DNA from: Variovorax paradoxus
Lineage (GTDB): Bacteria; Pseudomonadota; Gammaproteobacteria; Burkholderiales; Burkholderiaceae_C
Reading direction: 5' to 3'
NCBI RefSeq assembly: GCF_030815855.1
Contig: NZ_JAUSXG010000001.1
Span: forward strand, 62,001 to 126,000
Length of the DNA: 64,000 bases
This document shows, piece after piece, positions 36,901 to 46,577 of this stretch (within the stretch, counting starts at the first letter, position 1; every line of letters starts with the position of its first letter). A program made the translations under genes and the position numbers. Under the pieces are notes generated by a model. The model was given only the letters and a program-made list of their open reading frames with translations, had not been told where the DNA came from and ran no database searches.

Positions 36901-37266
36901 ATGAGCGCTGTTGCCGAAAACATCCAGACCCAGATGCCCGAACCCATCGTCTTCACCGACAGTGCGGCCGCCAAGGTGGCCGACCTGATCGCCGAGGAAG
37001 GCAATCCCGACCTCAAGCTGCGCGTGTTTGTGCAGGGTGGCGGGTGCTCGGGCTTTCAGTACGGTTTCACTTTCGATGAAATCACCAACGAAGACGACAC
37101 GACGATGACCAAGAACGGCGTGTCGCTGCTGATCGACGCCATGAGCTACCAGTACCTGGTCGGCGCCGAGATCGACTACAAGGAAGACCTGCAGGGCGCC
37201 CAGTTCGTGATCAAGAATCCGAACGCCACCAGCACTTGCGGCTGCGGGTCCAGCTTCACGGCCTGA
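36901..37266 (+). CDS. erpA: iron-sulfur cluster insertion protein ErpA
   Basis: This 121-aa A-type carrier delivers Fe-S clusters to target proteins. The three cluster Cys are in [11 protein letters not shown] and STCGCGSSF. Length and C-terminus fit ErpA rather than the IscA set. It has its own region after the rpsI terminator and ends before another TTCG-loop terminator, so it appears to be a single-gene unit. Confidence 0.95.
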   Translation: MSAVAENIQTQMPEPIVFTDSAAAKVADLIAEEGNPDLKLRVFVQGGGCSGFQYGFTFDEITNEDDTTMTKNGVSLLIDAMSYQYLVGAEIDYKEDLQGAQFVIKNPNATSTCGCGSSFTA

Positions 37267-37301
37267 CCTGCCCTTGACGCCCGCTGGCGGCATCGTCCGG
37301 T

Positions 37302-37325
37302 AAAAGCCGCCTTCGGGCGGCTTTT
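37302..37325 (+). terminator. terminator of erpA
   Basis: AAAAGCCGCC-TTCG-GGCGGCTTTT is a 10-bp stem with a TTCG loop, followed by T and GC-rich sequence. It may act in both directions, toward erpA (+) and anmK (-). Confidence 0.88.
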
Positions 37326-37364
37326 TGCTGCCTGCCGCCCATGCAGGCCGGCAAAGAGCCGCCC

Positions 37365-38492
37365 TCAGGCGGGGTAGACCGCGCCCAGCACGCGCGCACC
37401 GCACGCGCCAGTCACGCTGGCAAGGTTGCCCGCCTCGCGCCGTACCGTGCTGCGCGCCAGCCAGGCAAATGCCGCCGCCTCGACCTGCAGCGGCGGCAGG
37501 CCGTGTTCCGTCGAAGCCGCCACGTCCACGGCCGGAAGCAGCGCCCGCAAGCGCCCGACCAAATGGTCGTTCAGTGCGCCGCCACCACAAACAATGAGCA
37601 GTTTGCTATCGTTTCCGTACCGCAAGACATCTGCTGCGCAAACGGTGGCGGTGAATTCGGTCAGGGTCGCCTGCACGTCGGCGGGTGCAAAGGCCGTGGC
37701 TGTGCCGACGCGGGCTGATAGCCATGCCGGATTGAACAGGTCGCGGCCTGTGCTTTTGGGCGGCGCCTTGGCGAAGTAAGGCTCGGCCTGCAGTTGTGCG
37801 AGCAATACCGGCAGCACCTGGCCACTCGCGGCCCATTGCCCGCCGCGATCGAAGGGTTCGCCGGTATGAAGCTGGCACCAGTGGTCCATCAGGGCATTGC
37901 CCGGCCCGCAATCGAAGCCCAGCACCGCCGGGTTTTCGGGCGTATCGAGGGGCGGCAACAGGCTCAGATTGGAAATGCCGCCGATGTTCAGCACCGCCAC
38001 AGGTTCGGCCGCGCGCGCGAACATTGCCCGGTGGAATGCCGGCACCAGCGGCGCACCTTGGCCGCCTGCAGCTAGATCGCGGCTCCGGAAATCCGCGACC
38101 ACGTCGATGCGCGTCAACTCGGCCACCAGCGAGGGGTTGTTGATCTGCAGGGTGTATCCGACGCCATCGAACTCCGTGGGCCGGTGGCGCACGGTCTGGC
38201 CATGGGCGCCAAGCGCTGTCACTTCGCTGGCCGAGGCGCCGCTGTCCGCCAGGAGTTGGCCCACCACGCTGGCGTAGATCCGGGCCAGGCCATTGCCGGC
38301 CAGTGCCGCGCGGTGAAGTTCGTTGTCGCCGGGCGTGTTGAGCGCCATCAGCTCCGCCCGCAGTGCCGCGGGAAAGGGGGCTGTGGCGTAGGCCCGCACG
38401 GCAATGCGGCCCTCGGAAAAGTCGGCCAAGACGCCGTCGACGCCGTCGAGCGACGTGCCGGACATCAGGCCGATGAAGAGTTCAGCGGCCAT
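37365..38492 (-). CDS. anmK: anhydro-N-acetylmuramic acid kinase
   Basis: This 375-aa kinase hydrolyses and phosphorylates 1,6-anhydro-MurNAc during cell-wall recycling, giving MurNAc-6-P. Typical segments are FIGLMSGTSLDGVDGVLAD at the N-terminus and ALGAHGQTVRHRPTEF. The nucleotide-binding region is LIVCGGGALNDHLVGRL. ATG 38492 gives the standard family length. It is preceded on the same strand by an M23 endopeptidase gene (56-base gap), so both serve peptidoglycan turnover. Confidence 0.95.
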   Translation of the reverse strand: MAAELFIGLMSGTSLDGVDGVLADFSEGRIAVRAYATAPFPAALRAELMALNTPGDNELHRAALAGNGLARIYASVVGQLLADSGASASEVTALGAHGQTVRHRPTEFDGVGYTLQINNPSLVAELTRIDVVADFRSRDLAAGGQGAPLVPAFHRAMFARAAEPVAVLNIGGISNLSLLPPLDTPENPAVLGFDCGPGNALMDHWCQLHTGEPFDRGGQWAASGQVLPVLLAQLQAEPYFAKAPPKSTGRDLFNPAWLSARVGTATAFAPADVQATLTEFTATVCAADVLRYGNDSKLLIVCGGGALNDHLVGRLRALLPAVDVAASTEHGLPPLQVEAAAFAWLARSTVRREAGNLASVTGACGARVLGAVYPA

Positions 38493-38548
38493 CTTTGGAG
38501 GGGGCGAGCGGGCCGCTGCGTGCCGTGTGGTGCCGCCGCGGCGCGGGA

Positions 38549-39889
38549 TCAGTCCGCGCTGGCCTGGATGACCGAGAACGCCGCGGCCAGTTCGGTGCGC
38601 GCACCGACGGCGATGCGTTCGAACGCCGGGCGCATCGCTGCGGTGATGGGGGCGCCGCCTTCCTGGGCGATCGAGGTCGGGTCCTGGTATTCGCCGTTCA
38701 CGCGGAACTCGAAATGCAGGTGAGGGCCGGTCGCCCAGCCGGTGGAGCCCACGGCGCCGATGGTCTGGCCCTGGCTGATGCTCTCGCCGGCCTTGACGTC
38801 GACGCGGCTCAGGTGCGCGTAGGCCGTCTGCTGGTTGTTGCGGTGCTTGACGATGACGATGTTGCCGTAGCCGCTCTGCGTGCCCGCGAAATCGACCGTG
38901 CCGTCGCCGACGCTGCGCACCGCAGTGCCCGTCGGCGCCGCGAAGTCGATGCCGTTGTGCTGGCGCCAGCTGTTCAGAATCGGGTGCATGCGCATCGCGA
39001 AGCCGCTCGACACGCGCGAAAACTCGACCGGCGAGCTCAGGTACGCCTTGCGCAGGCTGTCCCCGTTCGGGCGGTAGTAGCTGCCCTTCTGGCCCGCGGG
39101 CTGGAACCACACGGCCTGGTGCACCTTGCCGCCGCTCTCGAACTCGGCCGAGAGCACGCGGCCGCTGCGCAGCGCCTGGCCGTCGGCTTCGAAGGTTTCG
39201 TACACCACGGCGAAGCGGTCGCCCTTGCGCAGCGCGCGCACGTCGACATCGCCCGCGAAGATGTCGGCCAGCTGGCTCGCGACTGAATCGGGAACGCGGG
39301 AGTCGTCGGTGGCTGCGAACAGCGAGGTGCGGATGGTGCCGCTGGCCAGGCGCGTGCCAGGCGTCAGCGTGTCGCGTTCGGTGAGCGCGACGAATCCGAC
39401 GGCCGTGCGTTCGACCACGAAGCGCTTGAAGCCGCCGTCGCCGTCGGGAATCCAGCGGGCGCTGAGCCTCTTGAGCTGGTTTTCCTGCGTGGCTTCGGCC
39501 GTGATGGTGCGTCCCGCGCGCGCGAACAGCGCATTGCGGGCTTCGCCGCTTCCGCGCACGAAGGCGGTGGCTGCGGGGTCGGAAATGCCCAGGCGCTTCA
39601 GCAGGGCCTCGGCCGTGTCGCTGGAGCGCGTGATGTCGGTGCGAAACAGCGTGAAGCTGAAGTTCTCGAGCGATTCGCTCTGGTCCGCAAAGGACAGGGG
39701 CGCGGTCGCTTCAAGGACCTGTTGGACCGGAAGGTCGGACGCGTCGGGGCCCAGGGAGGCCACCGCCAGGGTGCCGGCGCTCAGCAAGGCAGCCGCGATG
39801 GCCGCGGTGATCTGCTTGGGATAGGTCCGGAATGTATAGGCCACGCGAGAAGCCAGGAGCTCCTCGGCGGCGAGAATGCCGTTGATCAA
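38549..39889 (-). CDS. M23 family metallopeptidase (MepM-like)
   Basis: This 446-aa membrane-anchored peptidoglycan endopeptidase has one N-terminal membrane segment, ITAAIAAALLSAGTLAVASL. The middle part (about residues 80-260) resembles the OapA/LysM-like CSD region. The LytM domain has MHPILNSWRQHNGIDFAAPT (first Zn His and Asp) and GWATGPHLHFEF (HxH). It likely cuts cross-links during growth. The start is TTG 39889 because an upstream stop leaves no ATG. It is divergent from tyrS. Confidence 0.9.
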   Translation of the reverse strand: MINGILAAEELLASRVAYTFRTYPKQITAAIAAALLSAGTLAVASLGPDASDLPVQQVLEATAPLSFADQSESLENFSFTLFRTDITRSSDTAEALLKRLGISDPAATAFVRGSGEARNALFARAGRTITAEATQENQLKRLSARWIPDGDGGFKRFVVERTAVGFVALTERDTLTPGTRLASGTIRTSLFAATDDSRVPDSVASQLADIFAGDVDVRALRKGDRFAVVYETFEADGQALRSGRVLSAEFESGGKVHQAVWFQPAGQKGSYYRPNGDSLRKAYLSSPVEFSRVSSGFAMRMHPILNSWRQHNGIDFAAPTGTAVRSVGDGTVDFAGTQSGYGNIVIVKHRNNQQTAYAHLSRVDVKAGESISQGQTIGAVGSTGWATGPHLHFEFRVNGEYQDPTSIAQEGGAPITAAMRPAFERIAVGARTELAAAFSVIQASAD

Positions 39890-40045
39890 ACTTTGAATTC
39901 CAGCTCAGGTTCTGCAAATCCGCGCTGCAAAGCCCAGAGCGGAGAGGGCGGCAGGGCGGTGCGGAAAAAGCGCCGCTTAGAATCCGGCGCTTGAAAAGTC
40001 GGGCTGAGTATAGCTTCGGCAACCTGAAAATCAGCCAAAAAGCCT

Positions 40046-41278
40046 ATGAATGCCGAATCTGTTACATCCAATGGCCTGTCCGATGGTGTAAGACGAGCGC
40101 TTGAGATATCCCTCCGAGGGACCGATGAACTGCTCCCCCGGGACGAGTGGGTGCGCAAGCTGCAGCGTTCGGAGGCCAGCGGAACGCCGCTGCGCATCAA
40201 ATTGGGGCTCGATCCAACCGCCCCCGATATCCACATCGGCCATACGGTTGTCCTCAACAAGATGCGTCAGCTCCAGGACCTGGGGCATCGGGTGATTTTC
40301 CTGATCGGCGACTTCACGACCACCATCGGGGACCCCTCGGGCCGTAACAGCACCCGGCCGCCGCTCACGCGGGAGCAGATCGAGGCCAATGCCCAGACCT
40401 ACTACCGGCAGGCCAGCCTGGTGCTGGACCCTGAAAAGACCGAGATTCGCTACAACTCCGAATGGAGCGACCCGTTGGGCGCGCGCGGCATGATCCAGCT
40501 CGCCGCCAAGTACACCGTCGCCCGCATGATGGAGCGCGACGACTTCAACAAGCGCTTCAAGGCCGGCCAGTCGATCTCGGTGCACGAGTTTCTCTACCCG
40601 CTGATGCAGGGCTATGACTCGGTGGCGCTCAAGAGCGACCTCGAACTGGGCGGGACCGACCAGAAGTTCAACCTGCTCGTCGGCCGCCATCTCCAGCAGG
40701 AATACGGCCAAGAGCCGCAGTGCATACTCACTATGCCTTTGTTGGAGGGGCTCGACGGCATCGAGAAGATGTCCAAGAGCAAGAACAACTACATCGGCAT
40801 CAGCGAAGACGCCAACACCATGTTCGCCAAGGTGCTGTCGATCTCCGACGAACTGATGTGGCGCTGGTACACGCTGCTGAGCTTCCAGTCGCTCGAGCAA
40901 ATCGAGGCGCTCAAGGCCGAAATTGCGGCGGGCCGCAATCCGAAGGACGCGAAGGTGGCGCTGGCCAAGGAAATCACCGCGCGCTTCCACAGCGCGGCGG
41001 CGGCAGAGGCGGCGGAACAGGACTTCATCAACCGCAGCAAGGGCGGCGTGCCGGACGAGATTCCCGAGGTTTCGTTGGGAGGGGCGCCGCTTGGCATTGC
41101 GCAGCTGCTCAAGCAAGCCGGCCTTGCACCCTCGACCTCCGAGGGCAATCGGCTGATCGACGGCGGCGGCGTGCGCGTCGATTCGGTCGTGATCAGCGAC
41201 AAGGCGCTGAAGCTGCCCGCGGGCAGCTACGTGGTGCAGGTCGGCAAGCGCAAGTTTGCGCGCGTCACCGTCAGCTGA
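40046..41278 (+). CDS. tyrS: tyrosyl-tRNA synthetase
   Basis: This 410-aa class I aminoacyl-tRNA synthetase charges tRNA-Tyr. The ATP motifs are [11 protein letters not shown] (HIGH) and [11 protein letters not shown] (KMSKS). A C-terminal S4 domain runs from about residue 345, [20 protein letters not shown], with [13 protein letters not shown]. Length fits the TyrZ-like group of beta-proteobacteria. It is flanked by minus-strand genes on both sides and so forms its own unit. Confidence 0.97.
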   Translation: MNAESVTSNGLSDGVRRALEISLRGTDELLPRDEWVRKLQRSEASGTPLRIKLGLDPTAPDIHIGHTVVLNKMRQLQDLGHRVIFLIGDFTTTIGDPSGRNSTRPPLTREQIEANAQTYYRQASLVLDPEKTEIRYNSEWSDPLGARGMIQLAAKYTVARMMERDDFNKRFKAGQSISVHEFLYPLMQGYDSVALKSDLELGGTDQKFNLLVGRHLQQEYGQEPQCILTMPLLEGLDGIEKMSKSKNNYIGISEDANTMFAKVLSISDELMWRWYTLLSFQSLEQIEALKAEIAAGRNPKDAKVALAKEITARFHSAAAAEAAEQDFINRSKGGVPDEIPEVSLGGAPLGIAQLLKQAGLAPSTSEGNRLIDGGGVRVDSVVISDKALKLPAGSYVVQVGKRKFARVTVS

Positions 41279-41314
41279 CGGAAAGGCCGGCGGCGGCGCT
41301 CGCCGCCAACCGCT

Positions 41315-41932
41315 TCACCGGACTTCGATGGTGACGCGCCGGTTGCGCGGCTCGTCCACCTCGTCGGCCGTGGACACGGCGAGTTCGCGTTCGCCGCGGC
41401 CGACGGCCTCGATGCGCTTGGCCGGGAACTGCCGTTCCACGAACAGCTGCGCGACTTCCTGCGCCCGGCGTTGCGAAAGCATGTCGTTCTGCTCGAGAGC
41501 GCCCTTGGTGTCGGTGTGCCCGGTCACCACGATGTCGCTGCCGCTGCGGGTTTGCGCCGCAATCATCGCCTCGTTCATGACCTGCTGCGACGCGGCCGTG
41601 AGCGTGGTGCCGCCGGCGTCGAAAAACACCGTGTAGCGCTGCGGAGGAGGCGGGCGCATGTCGAACAGCACCTTGTTCTCGGCCCGCACCTTGGCGGGAT
41701 CCGCCTGGTCGACCACGGGCGCGCCGGACGCGCCGACAGCCGCGGTGGCGCGCTGATAGGGCCTGGAAAGAACTTCTTCGCCGTCTTTCGCACGCACCAC
41801 CACGGCCGAAGGCTTGTCGTCCGCCTGCGGCAGCAGCACCACGCGGGTGCCCGGCGTCGAGCATGCGGCGAGCAGCGCGGCAGTCAGGGCGACAAGGAAG
41901 AGAGTGGCATGGGGTCGCAACTTCATCATCAT
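41315..41932 (-). CDS. OmpA-family lipoprotein
   Basis: This 205-aa protein has a lipoprotein signal ending AALLAACS and a C-terminal OmpA-like peptidoglycan-binding domain. YTVFFDAGGTTLTAASQQVM opens it, TGHTDTKGALEQNDMLSQRR holds the peptidoglycan-contact Asp/Arg, and VGRGERELAVST follows. It overlaps the FecR-domain gene (the start ATG covers its stop), so both are translated together. No beta-barrel is present; it probably tethers the outer membrane or the FecR partner to the wall. Confidence 0.88.
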   Translation of the reverse strand: MMMKLRPHATLFLVALTAALLAACSTPGTRVVLLPQADDKPSAVVVRAKDGEEVLSRPYQRATAAVGASGAPVVDQADPAKVRAENKVLFDMRPPPPQRYTVFFDAGGTTLTAASQQVMNEAMIAAQTRSGSDIVVTGHTDTKGALEQNDMLSQRRAQEVAQLFVERQFPAKRIEAVGRGERELAVSTADEVDEPRNRRVTIEVR

Positions 41933-42435
41933 GGCTGGCCGTCGGTCTGCACGATGAAGTCGGTCCCTCGGATGCCGATGGTGGCCGTTTGCGTCTCCAC
42001 GCGGATGGCGTCGGGATTCGTCTTGCCGATCAGTCCGGTGATCATGCGCATCGAGCCGCGCAACAGCGACACGAGCACGCCGCCTTCGTGCGTGGTGGCG
42101 TTGAAGTGGAATTCCTTCAGGTCCAGCCGCGACGAAGGCCCGACCACGAGCGTCGTGTCGTCGCGCAGGACCACGGCAGCGGAAGAATCCGGACCTGTCA
42201 CGATGCGGTCGACGGCGGTGAGCGCATCGCCCGCGCTGGCTGCGCGAGGCGTGCCAGCCGTGCTGAGCAGCTGCACGTTGCCGCGCACCGACTTCACGAA
42301 GCCCGCCTGCAGCTCGGCAACCGGCGCGGCTGTTGGCGCGGCTGTTGCGGCGGAAGGTGTTTGTGCGTGGGCCAGCGCCACTGCGCCCCAAAAGGCGAAG
42401 CCTCCCAGGGCGATCAGGAATTTTTTCATCATCAC
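41929..42435 (-). CDS. FecR domain-containing secreted protein
   Basis: This 168-aa secreted protein has a signal peptide (MMMKKFLIALGGFAFWGAVA to AHAQ) and a FecR domain with SVRGNVQLLSTAG, VVLRDDTTLVVGPSSRLDL and ATIGIRGTDFIVQ. Unlike true FecR there is no cytoplasmic part and no FecI sigma factor nearby, so it is a stand-alone FecR domain, a type often paired with OmpA-like or adenylate-cyclase genes. It is the first gene of a two-gene operon with the OmpA lipoprotein. Its role is unknown. Confidence 0.85.
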   Translation of the reverse strand: MMMKKFLIALGGFAFWGAVALAHAQTPSAATAAPTAAPVAELQAGFVKSVRGNVQLLSTAGTPRAASAGDALTAVDRIVTGPDSSAAVVLRDDTTLVVGPSSRLDLKEFHFNATTHEGGVLVSLLRGSMRMITGLIGKTNPDAIRVETQTATIGIRGTDFIVQTDGQP

Positions 42436-42491
42436 TCTCTGCGAATGTCTCGCTGTGACACAAATATTAAATCGGACCTGTTACAAGCGGA

Positions 42492-42538
42492 GGCCGCATT
42501 TGAGAACTTGGCTACAAAGATGCGGCCTTTTGCCGCAT
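42492..42538. repeat. alternative hairpins in the fecR-CDF divergent gap
   Basis: GGCCGCAT (42492-42499) can pair with ATGCGGCC (42520-42527), and ATGCGGC (42520-42526) can instead pair with GCCGCAT (42532-42538). The same strand has two partners, so two hairpins exclude each other. It could be an attenuator for either divergent gene or just repeated sequence. The gap 42436-42575 otherwise shows nothing clear. Confidence 0.4.
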
Positions 42539-42575
42539 TTCGGCCGTTTTTCTTGCCCAACGTCTCTCGCCGCAC

Positions 42576-43487
42576 ATGACTTTGACCCCCAAGACGCTGC
42601 TTCGCGTTTCCGTGGCCGTTGCCCTGATCACGATCCTGCTCAAGGGGCTGGCAGGCTACGTCACGAACTCGATGGGTCTGATTTCCGATGCCATGGAGTC
42701 GTTCGTCAATCTTGCCAGCGCGATGTTCGCCCTGGCGATGGTGACCGTGGCGGCGCGGCCCGCCGACGAAGACCATCCGTACGGCCACCACAAGGCCGAG
42801 TACTTCTCATCGGGCTTCGAAGGCATTCTGATCGTCGGCGCCGCCGCCGCCATTCTCTGGGTTTCCGTGCAGCGGCTGCTTTCTCCCCAGCCGCTCGATC
42901 AACTGGGCTGGGGGCTCGGGCTGTCGGTGATCAGCTCGGGCTTCAACGCGGCCCTGGCCTTCGCGCTGTTTAGAGCGGCGCGCACGCACCGGTCGATCGC
43001 GCTGGAAGCCGATGCGCGGCACCTCGTGACCGACGTCTGGACCTCGGCCGCGGTGGTGATCGGCATTGTGGCCGTGCACTTCAGCGGATGGCTCTGGCTC
43101 GACCCGCTGCTGGCCATCGGCGTGGCGCTCAACATCGTGCGTGAAGGCGTGAAGCTCGTGTGGCGCTCGTCGCAAGGGCTGATGGACGAAGCCCTCGAAC
43201 CCGAAACCATCGCCACGCTGCGCGCCACGCTGGACCAGTTTGCCGCGCGCCTGCCCGAAGGCCCACGGCTGCGCTTCGACGACATGGTCACGCGGCGTGC
43301 AGGCCAGCGCCGCTTTGCCGACCTGCACATGCACGTGCCCGGCGACTGGACGCTGCAGCACGCGGCGGCCCTGCGCGATGAGCTGGAACAAGTGCTGATG
43401 GATGCCGTGCCCGGCCTGCGCGTGACCATCCAGCTGCTGCCGCTCGGCATGGAGGCCCGTGCCACGCAGATCGGAGAAGAGGCATGA
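42576..43487 (+). CDS. cation diffusion facilitator family transporter
   Basis: This 303-aa CDF-type divalent-metal/H+ antiporter has TM segments from about residue 10 to 190. Metal-site patterns are [14 protein letters not shown] (TM2) and [14 protein letters not shown] (TM5, HxxxD). The TM1-2 region and the C-terminal cytoplasmic domain (about 200-303), with [14 protein letters not shown], are as in the family. It exports Zn, Fe or a related ion; the specific metal cannot be read. The stop overlaps dtd in ATGA. Confidence 0.9.
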   Translation: MTLTPKTLLRVSVAVALITILLKGLAGYVTNSMGLISDAMESFVNLASAMFALAMVTVAARPADEDHPYGHHKAEYFSSGFEGILIVGAAAAILWVSVQRLLSPQPLDQLGWGLGLSVISSGFNAALAFALFRAARTHRSIALEADARHLVTDVWTSAAVVIGIVAVHFSGWLWLDPLLAIGVALNIVREGVKLVWRSSQGLMDEALEPETIATLRATLDQFAARLPEGPRLRFDDMVTRRAGQRRFADLHMHVPGDWTLQHAAALRDELEQVLMDAVPGLRVTIQLLPLGMEARATQIGEEA

Positions 43488-43927
43488 AGGCCGTCGTCCA
43501 GCGGGTGGCCAGCGCGCGTGTGGACATCGCCGGCCAGACCGTCGGCGCCATCGGTGCCGGCCTGCTTGTCTTGCTCTGCGCCGAGCGCGGCGATGCTGAT
43601 GCGCTGGCCGACCGCATGCTCGCAAAGATATTGAAGCTGCGCATCTTTTCCGACGAGGCCGGCAAGATGAACCGCAGCCTGCAAGACATCGGCGGCGGCC
43701 TGCTCGTGGTGAGCCAATTCACGCTCGCGGCCGACGTGAGCGGTGGCAACCGGCCCAGCTTCACACAGGCGGCAGCACCGGACGAAGGGCGGCGGCTCTA
43801 CGACTACTTCGTGGCGCGGGCCCGCGCGGCGCATCCGGTGGTTGCAACCGGCGAGTTCGGCGCTGACATGCAGGTGCACCTCGTCAACGACGGGCCCGTC
43901 ACCATTCCGCTGCAGATGGCGCCGTAG
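43484..43927 (+). CDS. dtd: D-aminoacyl-tRNA deacylase
   Basis: This 147-aa DTD hydrolyses D-Tyr-tRNA and related mischarged tRNAs. [20 protein letters not shown] contains the SQFTL motif and [12 protein letters not shown] the GPVT (Gly-cisPro) motif, both diagnostic. Length is normal. It overlaps the CDF gene (ATGA) and is convergent with a methyltransferase gene. Confidence 0.95.
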   Translation: MKAVVQRVASARVDIAGQTVGAIGAGLLVLLCAERGDADALADRMLAKILKLRIFSDEAGKMNRSLQDIGGGLLVVSQFTLAADVSGGNRPSFTQAAAPDEGRRLYDYFVARARAAHPVVATGEFGADMQVHLVNDGPVTIPLQMAP

Positions 43928-43941
43928 CGCCGCCTTCGCGT

Positions 43942-44553
43942 TCAGTTGTGTTCGAGCACGGCTTCCCAGAGCACCTTCGGCTGCTCGTAGCGGTGCACCG
44001 TAAATTCATTGAGATGCAGCATGCGCCAGCCGTCGGCAAAGAGCCGCTCCACTGCCGCGCGGTCGAAAAAGCGCTTGGGCACACCGTCCACCAGATAGAA
44101 GGAGTCTTCGCCGTCCGGCGGCGGACCGCTGGCGCCGTGGTGGAAGTCGTTCACCGAGTTCAGCCGGCACAGCAGCACGCCGTCCGGTCGAAGCACGCGG
44201 CGAATCCGCCGTGCCAGCGCCAGCGTTTCGTCCCATGCGAAGTAGTGCAGCGAAAGGCTCGCGACCACTGCGCCCACGCTGCCGTCTTCTTCTCCGCCAG
44301 GCAGCGGAAAAGGCGCACGAAAATCGCGGCAGTGAAACGCGGCGCCGTGCGGCACCCGCGCTCGCGCGGCGGCTACCGACTCGCTCGACAACTCGATGCC
44401 CACCACGTGCAGGCCCGCGCCGGCGAGCACCGCACTGTCGGGGCCGGTTCCGCAGCCCAGTTCGAGCACCGGGCCGGTTCCCGCGCGCTCCGCGAGCAAC
44501 GGAATCCAGCGCGCCAGCCACGGATCGGTGTTCGTCCCGGGCGCCGCCGTCAT
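43942..44553 (-). CDS. class I SAM-dependent methyltransferase
   Basis: This 203-aa small methyltransferase has motif I VLELGCGTGPDSAVLAG (about residues 30-46), then VVGIELSSESVAAARA and a VLRPDGVLLCRLNSV motif. It is the last gene of a minus-strand run phoH-ybeY-methyltransferase, with its ATG overlapping the ybeY stop. Target unknown. Confidence 0.87.
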   Translation of the reverse strand: MTAAPGTNTDPWLARWIPLLAERAGTGPVLELGCGTGPDSAVLAGAGLHVVGIELSSESVAAARARVPHGAAFHCRDFRAPFPLPGGEEDGSVGAVVASLSLHYFAWDETLALARRIRRVLRPDGVLLCRLNSVNDFHHGASGPPPDGEDSFYLVDGVPKRFFDRAAVERLFADGWRMLHLNEFTVHRYEQPKVLWEAVLEHN

Positions 44554-45017
44554 CACGACCGGCCGTAGGGGTTGCGGATGCCCAAGCCCGCCAGGATTTC
44601 GATTTCGCGCGCTTCCATGGCTTCGGCATCGGCTTCGCTGGTCTCGTGGTCCCAGCCTTGCGCGTGCAGCGTGCCGTGAACCAGCAGGTGCGCGTAGTGC
44701 GCGGCCAGCGTCTTGCGTTCTTCCCTGGCCTCGCGGGCAACCACCGGTGCGCACAGCACCAGGTCGGCCATCACCATCGGGCTTTGCGCATAGTCGAAGG
44801 TCAGCACGTTCGTCGCATAGTCCTTGCCGCGGAATTCGCGGTTCAGGCGCTGCCCTTCCTCGGCGTCGACGATGCGCACGGTGACCTCGCCGTCCACATC
44901 GAGCGCATGGCGGATCCAGCGCGCGACGCTATGGCGCGGCAACGCGGCGCGGTGCCGCTCGATGCCCTTGAAGCGCGGCGCGAACTGCAGCGAAAGCGAA
45001 AGCTGGGCCAGTGCCAT
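44553..45017 (-). CDS. ybeY: endoribonuclease YbeY
   Basis: This 154-aa Zn-dependent RNase is involved in 16S rRNA 3' maturation and ribosome quality control. The metal motif [12 protein letters not shown] (HxxxHxxxxxH) is complete. ATG 45017 is chosen because the upstream 28 codons of open frame overlap phoH. It sits next to phoH, as in most proteobacteria. Confidence 0.95.
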   Translation of the reverse strand: MALAQLSLSLQFAPRFKGIERHRAALPRHSVARWIRHALDVDGEVTVRIVDAEEGQRLNREFRGKDYATNVLTFDYAQSPMVMADLVLCAPVVAREAREERKTLAAHYAHLLVHGTLHAQGWDHETSEADAEAMEAREIEILAGLGIRNPYGRS

Positions 45018-45018
45018 G

Positions 45019-45975
45019 TCAGTGCGAACCCGCGCGCTTGCGCTGACCGTCGTAGGCGTCGACGATCTTGGCGACCAGCGGATGCCGCACCACGTCGGCA
45101 CTGGTGAAGTGCGTGATCGCGATGCCGCTCACGCGCCTCAGCACGCGCTCGGCGTCGATCAGCCCGCTCAGCTGCTGCTTGGGCAAATCGATCTGGCTCA
45201 CGTCGCCCGTCACCACCGCCTTGGCGCCGAAGCCGATGCGCGTAAGAAACATCTTCATCTGCTCGACCGTGGTGTTCTGCGCCTCGTCGAGGATCACGAA
45301 GGCGTTGTTCAGCGTGCGCCCGCGCATGAAGGCCAGCGGTGCAATTTCGAGCGCGTTGCGCTCGAAGGCCTTTTGCACCTTCTCGTAGCCCATGAGATCG
45401 TAGAGCGCGTCGTACAGCGGACGCAGGTACGGGTCGACCTTCTGCGTCAGGTCGCCCGGCAGAAAGCCGAGCCGCTCGCCGGCTTCCACTGCCGGTCGCG
45501 TGAGCACGATGCGCTGCACCGCCGCGCGCTCCAGCGCATCGACCGCGCAAGCCACCGCCAGGTACGTCTTGCCGGTGCCGGCCGGGCCGATGCCGAAGGT
45601 GATGTCGTGCTTGGCGATGTTGTCCAGATACAGCGCCTGCGTGGGCGTGCGCGCGCGCAGGTCGGCGCGGCGGGTGACGAGCATGGCCGCATCCTCGTCG
45701 CCGTCGATCATGGAGCCGTCGCCCGCGAGCGTGAGCTGCACCACGGCTGGGTCGATCGGCCGCTGGGCAATTTCGTACAGCGCCTGCAGCACGTCCATCG
45801 CCCGCTGCGCGGAGGCCTTGGGACCATCGACCTTGAATTGCTCGTGGCGGTGCGCGATCTTCACGCCCAGGGCCTCTTCGATGCGGCGCAGGTGCGCATC
45901 CAGCGGTCCGCACAGGTGGCCGAGGCGCGAGTTGTTGGGGGGAGCAAAGGTGTGTCGCAGAATCACGCCGGACAT
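45019..45975 (-). CDS. phoH: PhoH-like ATPase
   Basis: This PhoH-type P-loop ATPase, thought to work with YbeY in RNA metabolism, has Walker [14 protein letters not shown], Walker [12 protein letters not shown] and a [12 protein letters not shown] motif. ATG 45975 gives 318 aa beginning [10 protein letters not shown]. An in-frame GTG at 45993 would add six residues. Neither has a clear Shine-Dalgarno sequence, and relatives start near ILRHTF. It is separated from ruvA (divergent) by only 20 bases, so promoters overlap. Confidence 0.93.
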   Translation of the reverse strand: MSGVILRHTFAPPNNSRLGHLCGPLDAHLRRIEEALGVKIAHRHEQFKVDGPKASAQRAMDVLQALYEIAQRPIDPAVVQLTLAGDGSMIDGDEDAAMLVTRRADLRARTPTQALYLDNIAKHDITFGIGPAGTGKTYLAVACAVDALERAAVQRIVLTRPAVEAGERLGFLPGDLTQKVDPYLRPLYDALYDLMGYEKVQKAFERNALEIAPLAFMRGRTLNNAFVILDEAQNTTVEQMKMFLTRIGFGAKAVVTGDVSQIDLPKQQLSGLIDAERVLRRVSGIAITHFTSADVVRHPLVAKIVDAYDGQRKRAGSH

Positions 45976-45995
45976 TTCAAGGAAAAAGGGCACCC

Positions 45996-46568
45996 ATGAT
46001 AGGCAAACTCACCGGCGTATTGGCCGAACGCAACCCACCGCAAGTGGTGGTGGACTGCAACGGCGTCGGCTACGAGGTCGATGTGCCGATGAGCACGTTC
46101 TACAACCTGCCCGGCACCGGAGAGCGCGTTTCGCTGCTCACGCACTTCGTGGTGCGCGAGGACGCGCAGATTCTCTACGGTTTCGGCACCGCCGAGGAGC
46201 GTGCGGCTTTTCGGCAACTCATCAAGATCACCGGCGTGGGGCCGCGCACGGCGCTTGGCCTGCTTTCGGGCATGAGCGTGGGCGAACTGTCGCAGGCCAT
46301 CACCACGCAGGAGCTCGGCCGGCTCGTGAAGATTCCCGGCATCGGCAAGAAGACCGCCGAGCGGCTGTTGCTGGAACTTAAGGGCAAGCTGGGCGCCGAC
46401 ATCGGCCTGCCCGCGCATGCAGCTTCGGACGCGCAGGCCGACATCCTGCAGGCGCTGGTCGCACTGGGCTACAGCGACAAGGAAGCCGCGTTGGCGCTCA
46501 AGGCGTTGCCGAAGGATGCGACGGTGAGCGAGGGGATCAAGCTGGCGCTGAAGGCGCTGGCGAAATGA
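45996..46568 (+). CDS. ruvA: Holliday junction helicase subunit RuvA
   Basis: This 190-aa RuvA binds four-way junctions and loads RuvB. It starts [16 protein letters not shown] with the OB domain, followed by two helix-hairpin-helix motifs, [13 protein letters not shown] and [13 protein letters not shown]. The C-terminal domain (about 140-190) that contacts RuvB is present. ruvB is 7.2 kb downstream at 53819, and ruvC is absent here. Confidence 0.97.
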   Translation: MIGKLTGVLAERNPPQVVVDCNGVGYEVDVPMSTFYNLPGTGERVSLLTHFVVREDAQILYGFGTAEERAAFRQLIKITGVGPRTALGLLSGMSVGELSQAITTQELGRLVKIPGIGKKTAERLLLELKGKLGADIGLPAHAASDAQADILQALVALGYSDKEAALALKALPKDATVSEGIKLALKALAK

Positions 46569-46577
46569 TGGCAAGCC

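Noticed and set aside
41288..41307. GC-rich hairpin after tyrS as terminator
   Set aside because: GGCGGCG-CT-CGCCGCC forms a stem with only a two-base loop and no T-run follows; too weak to call.
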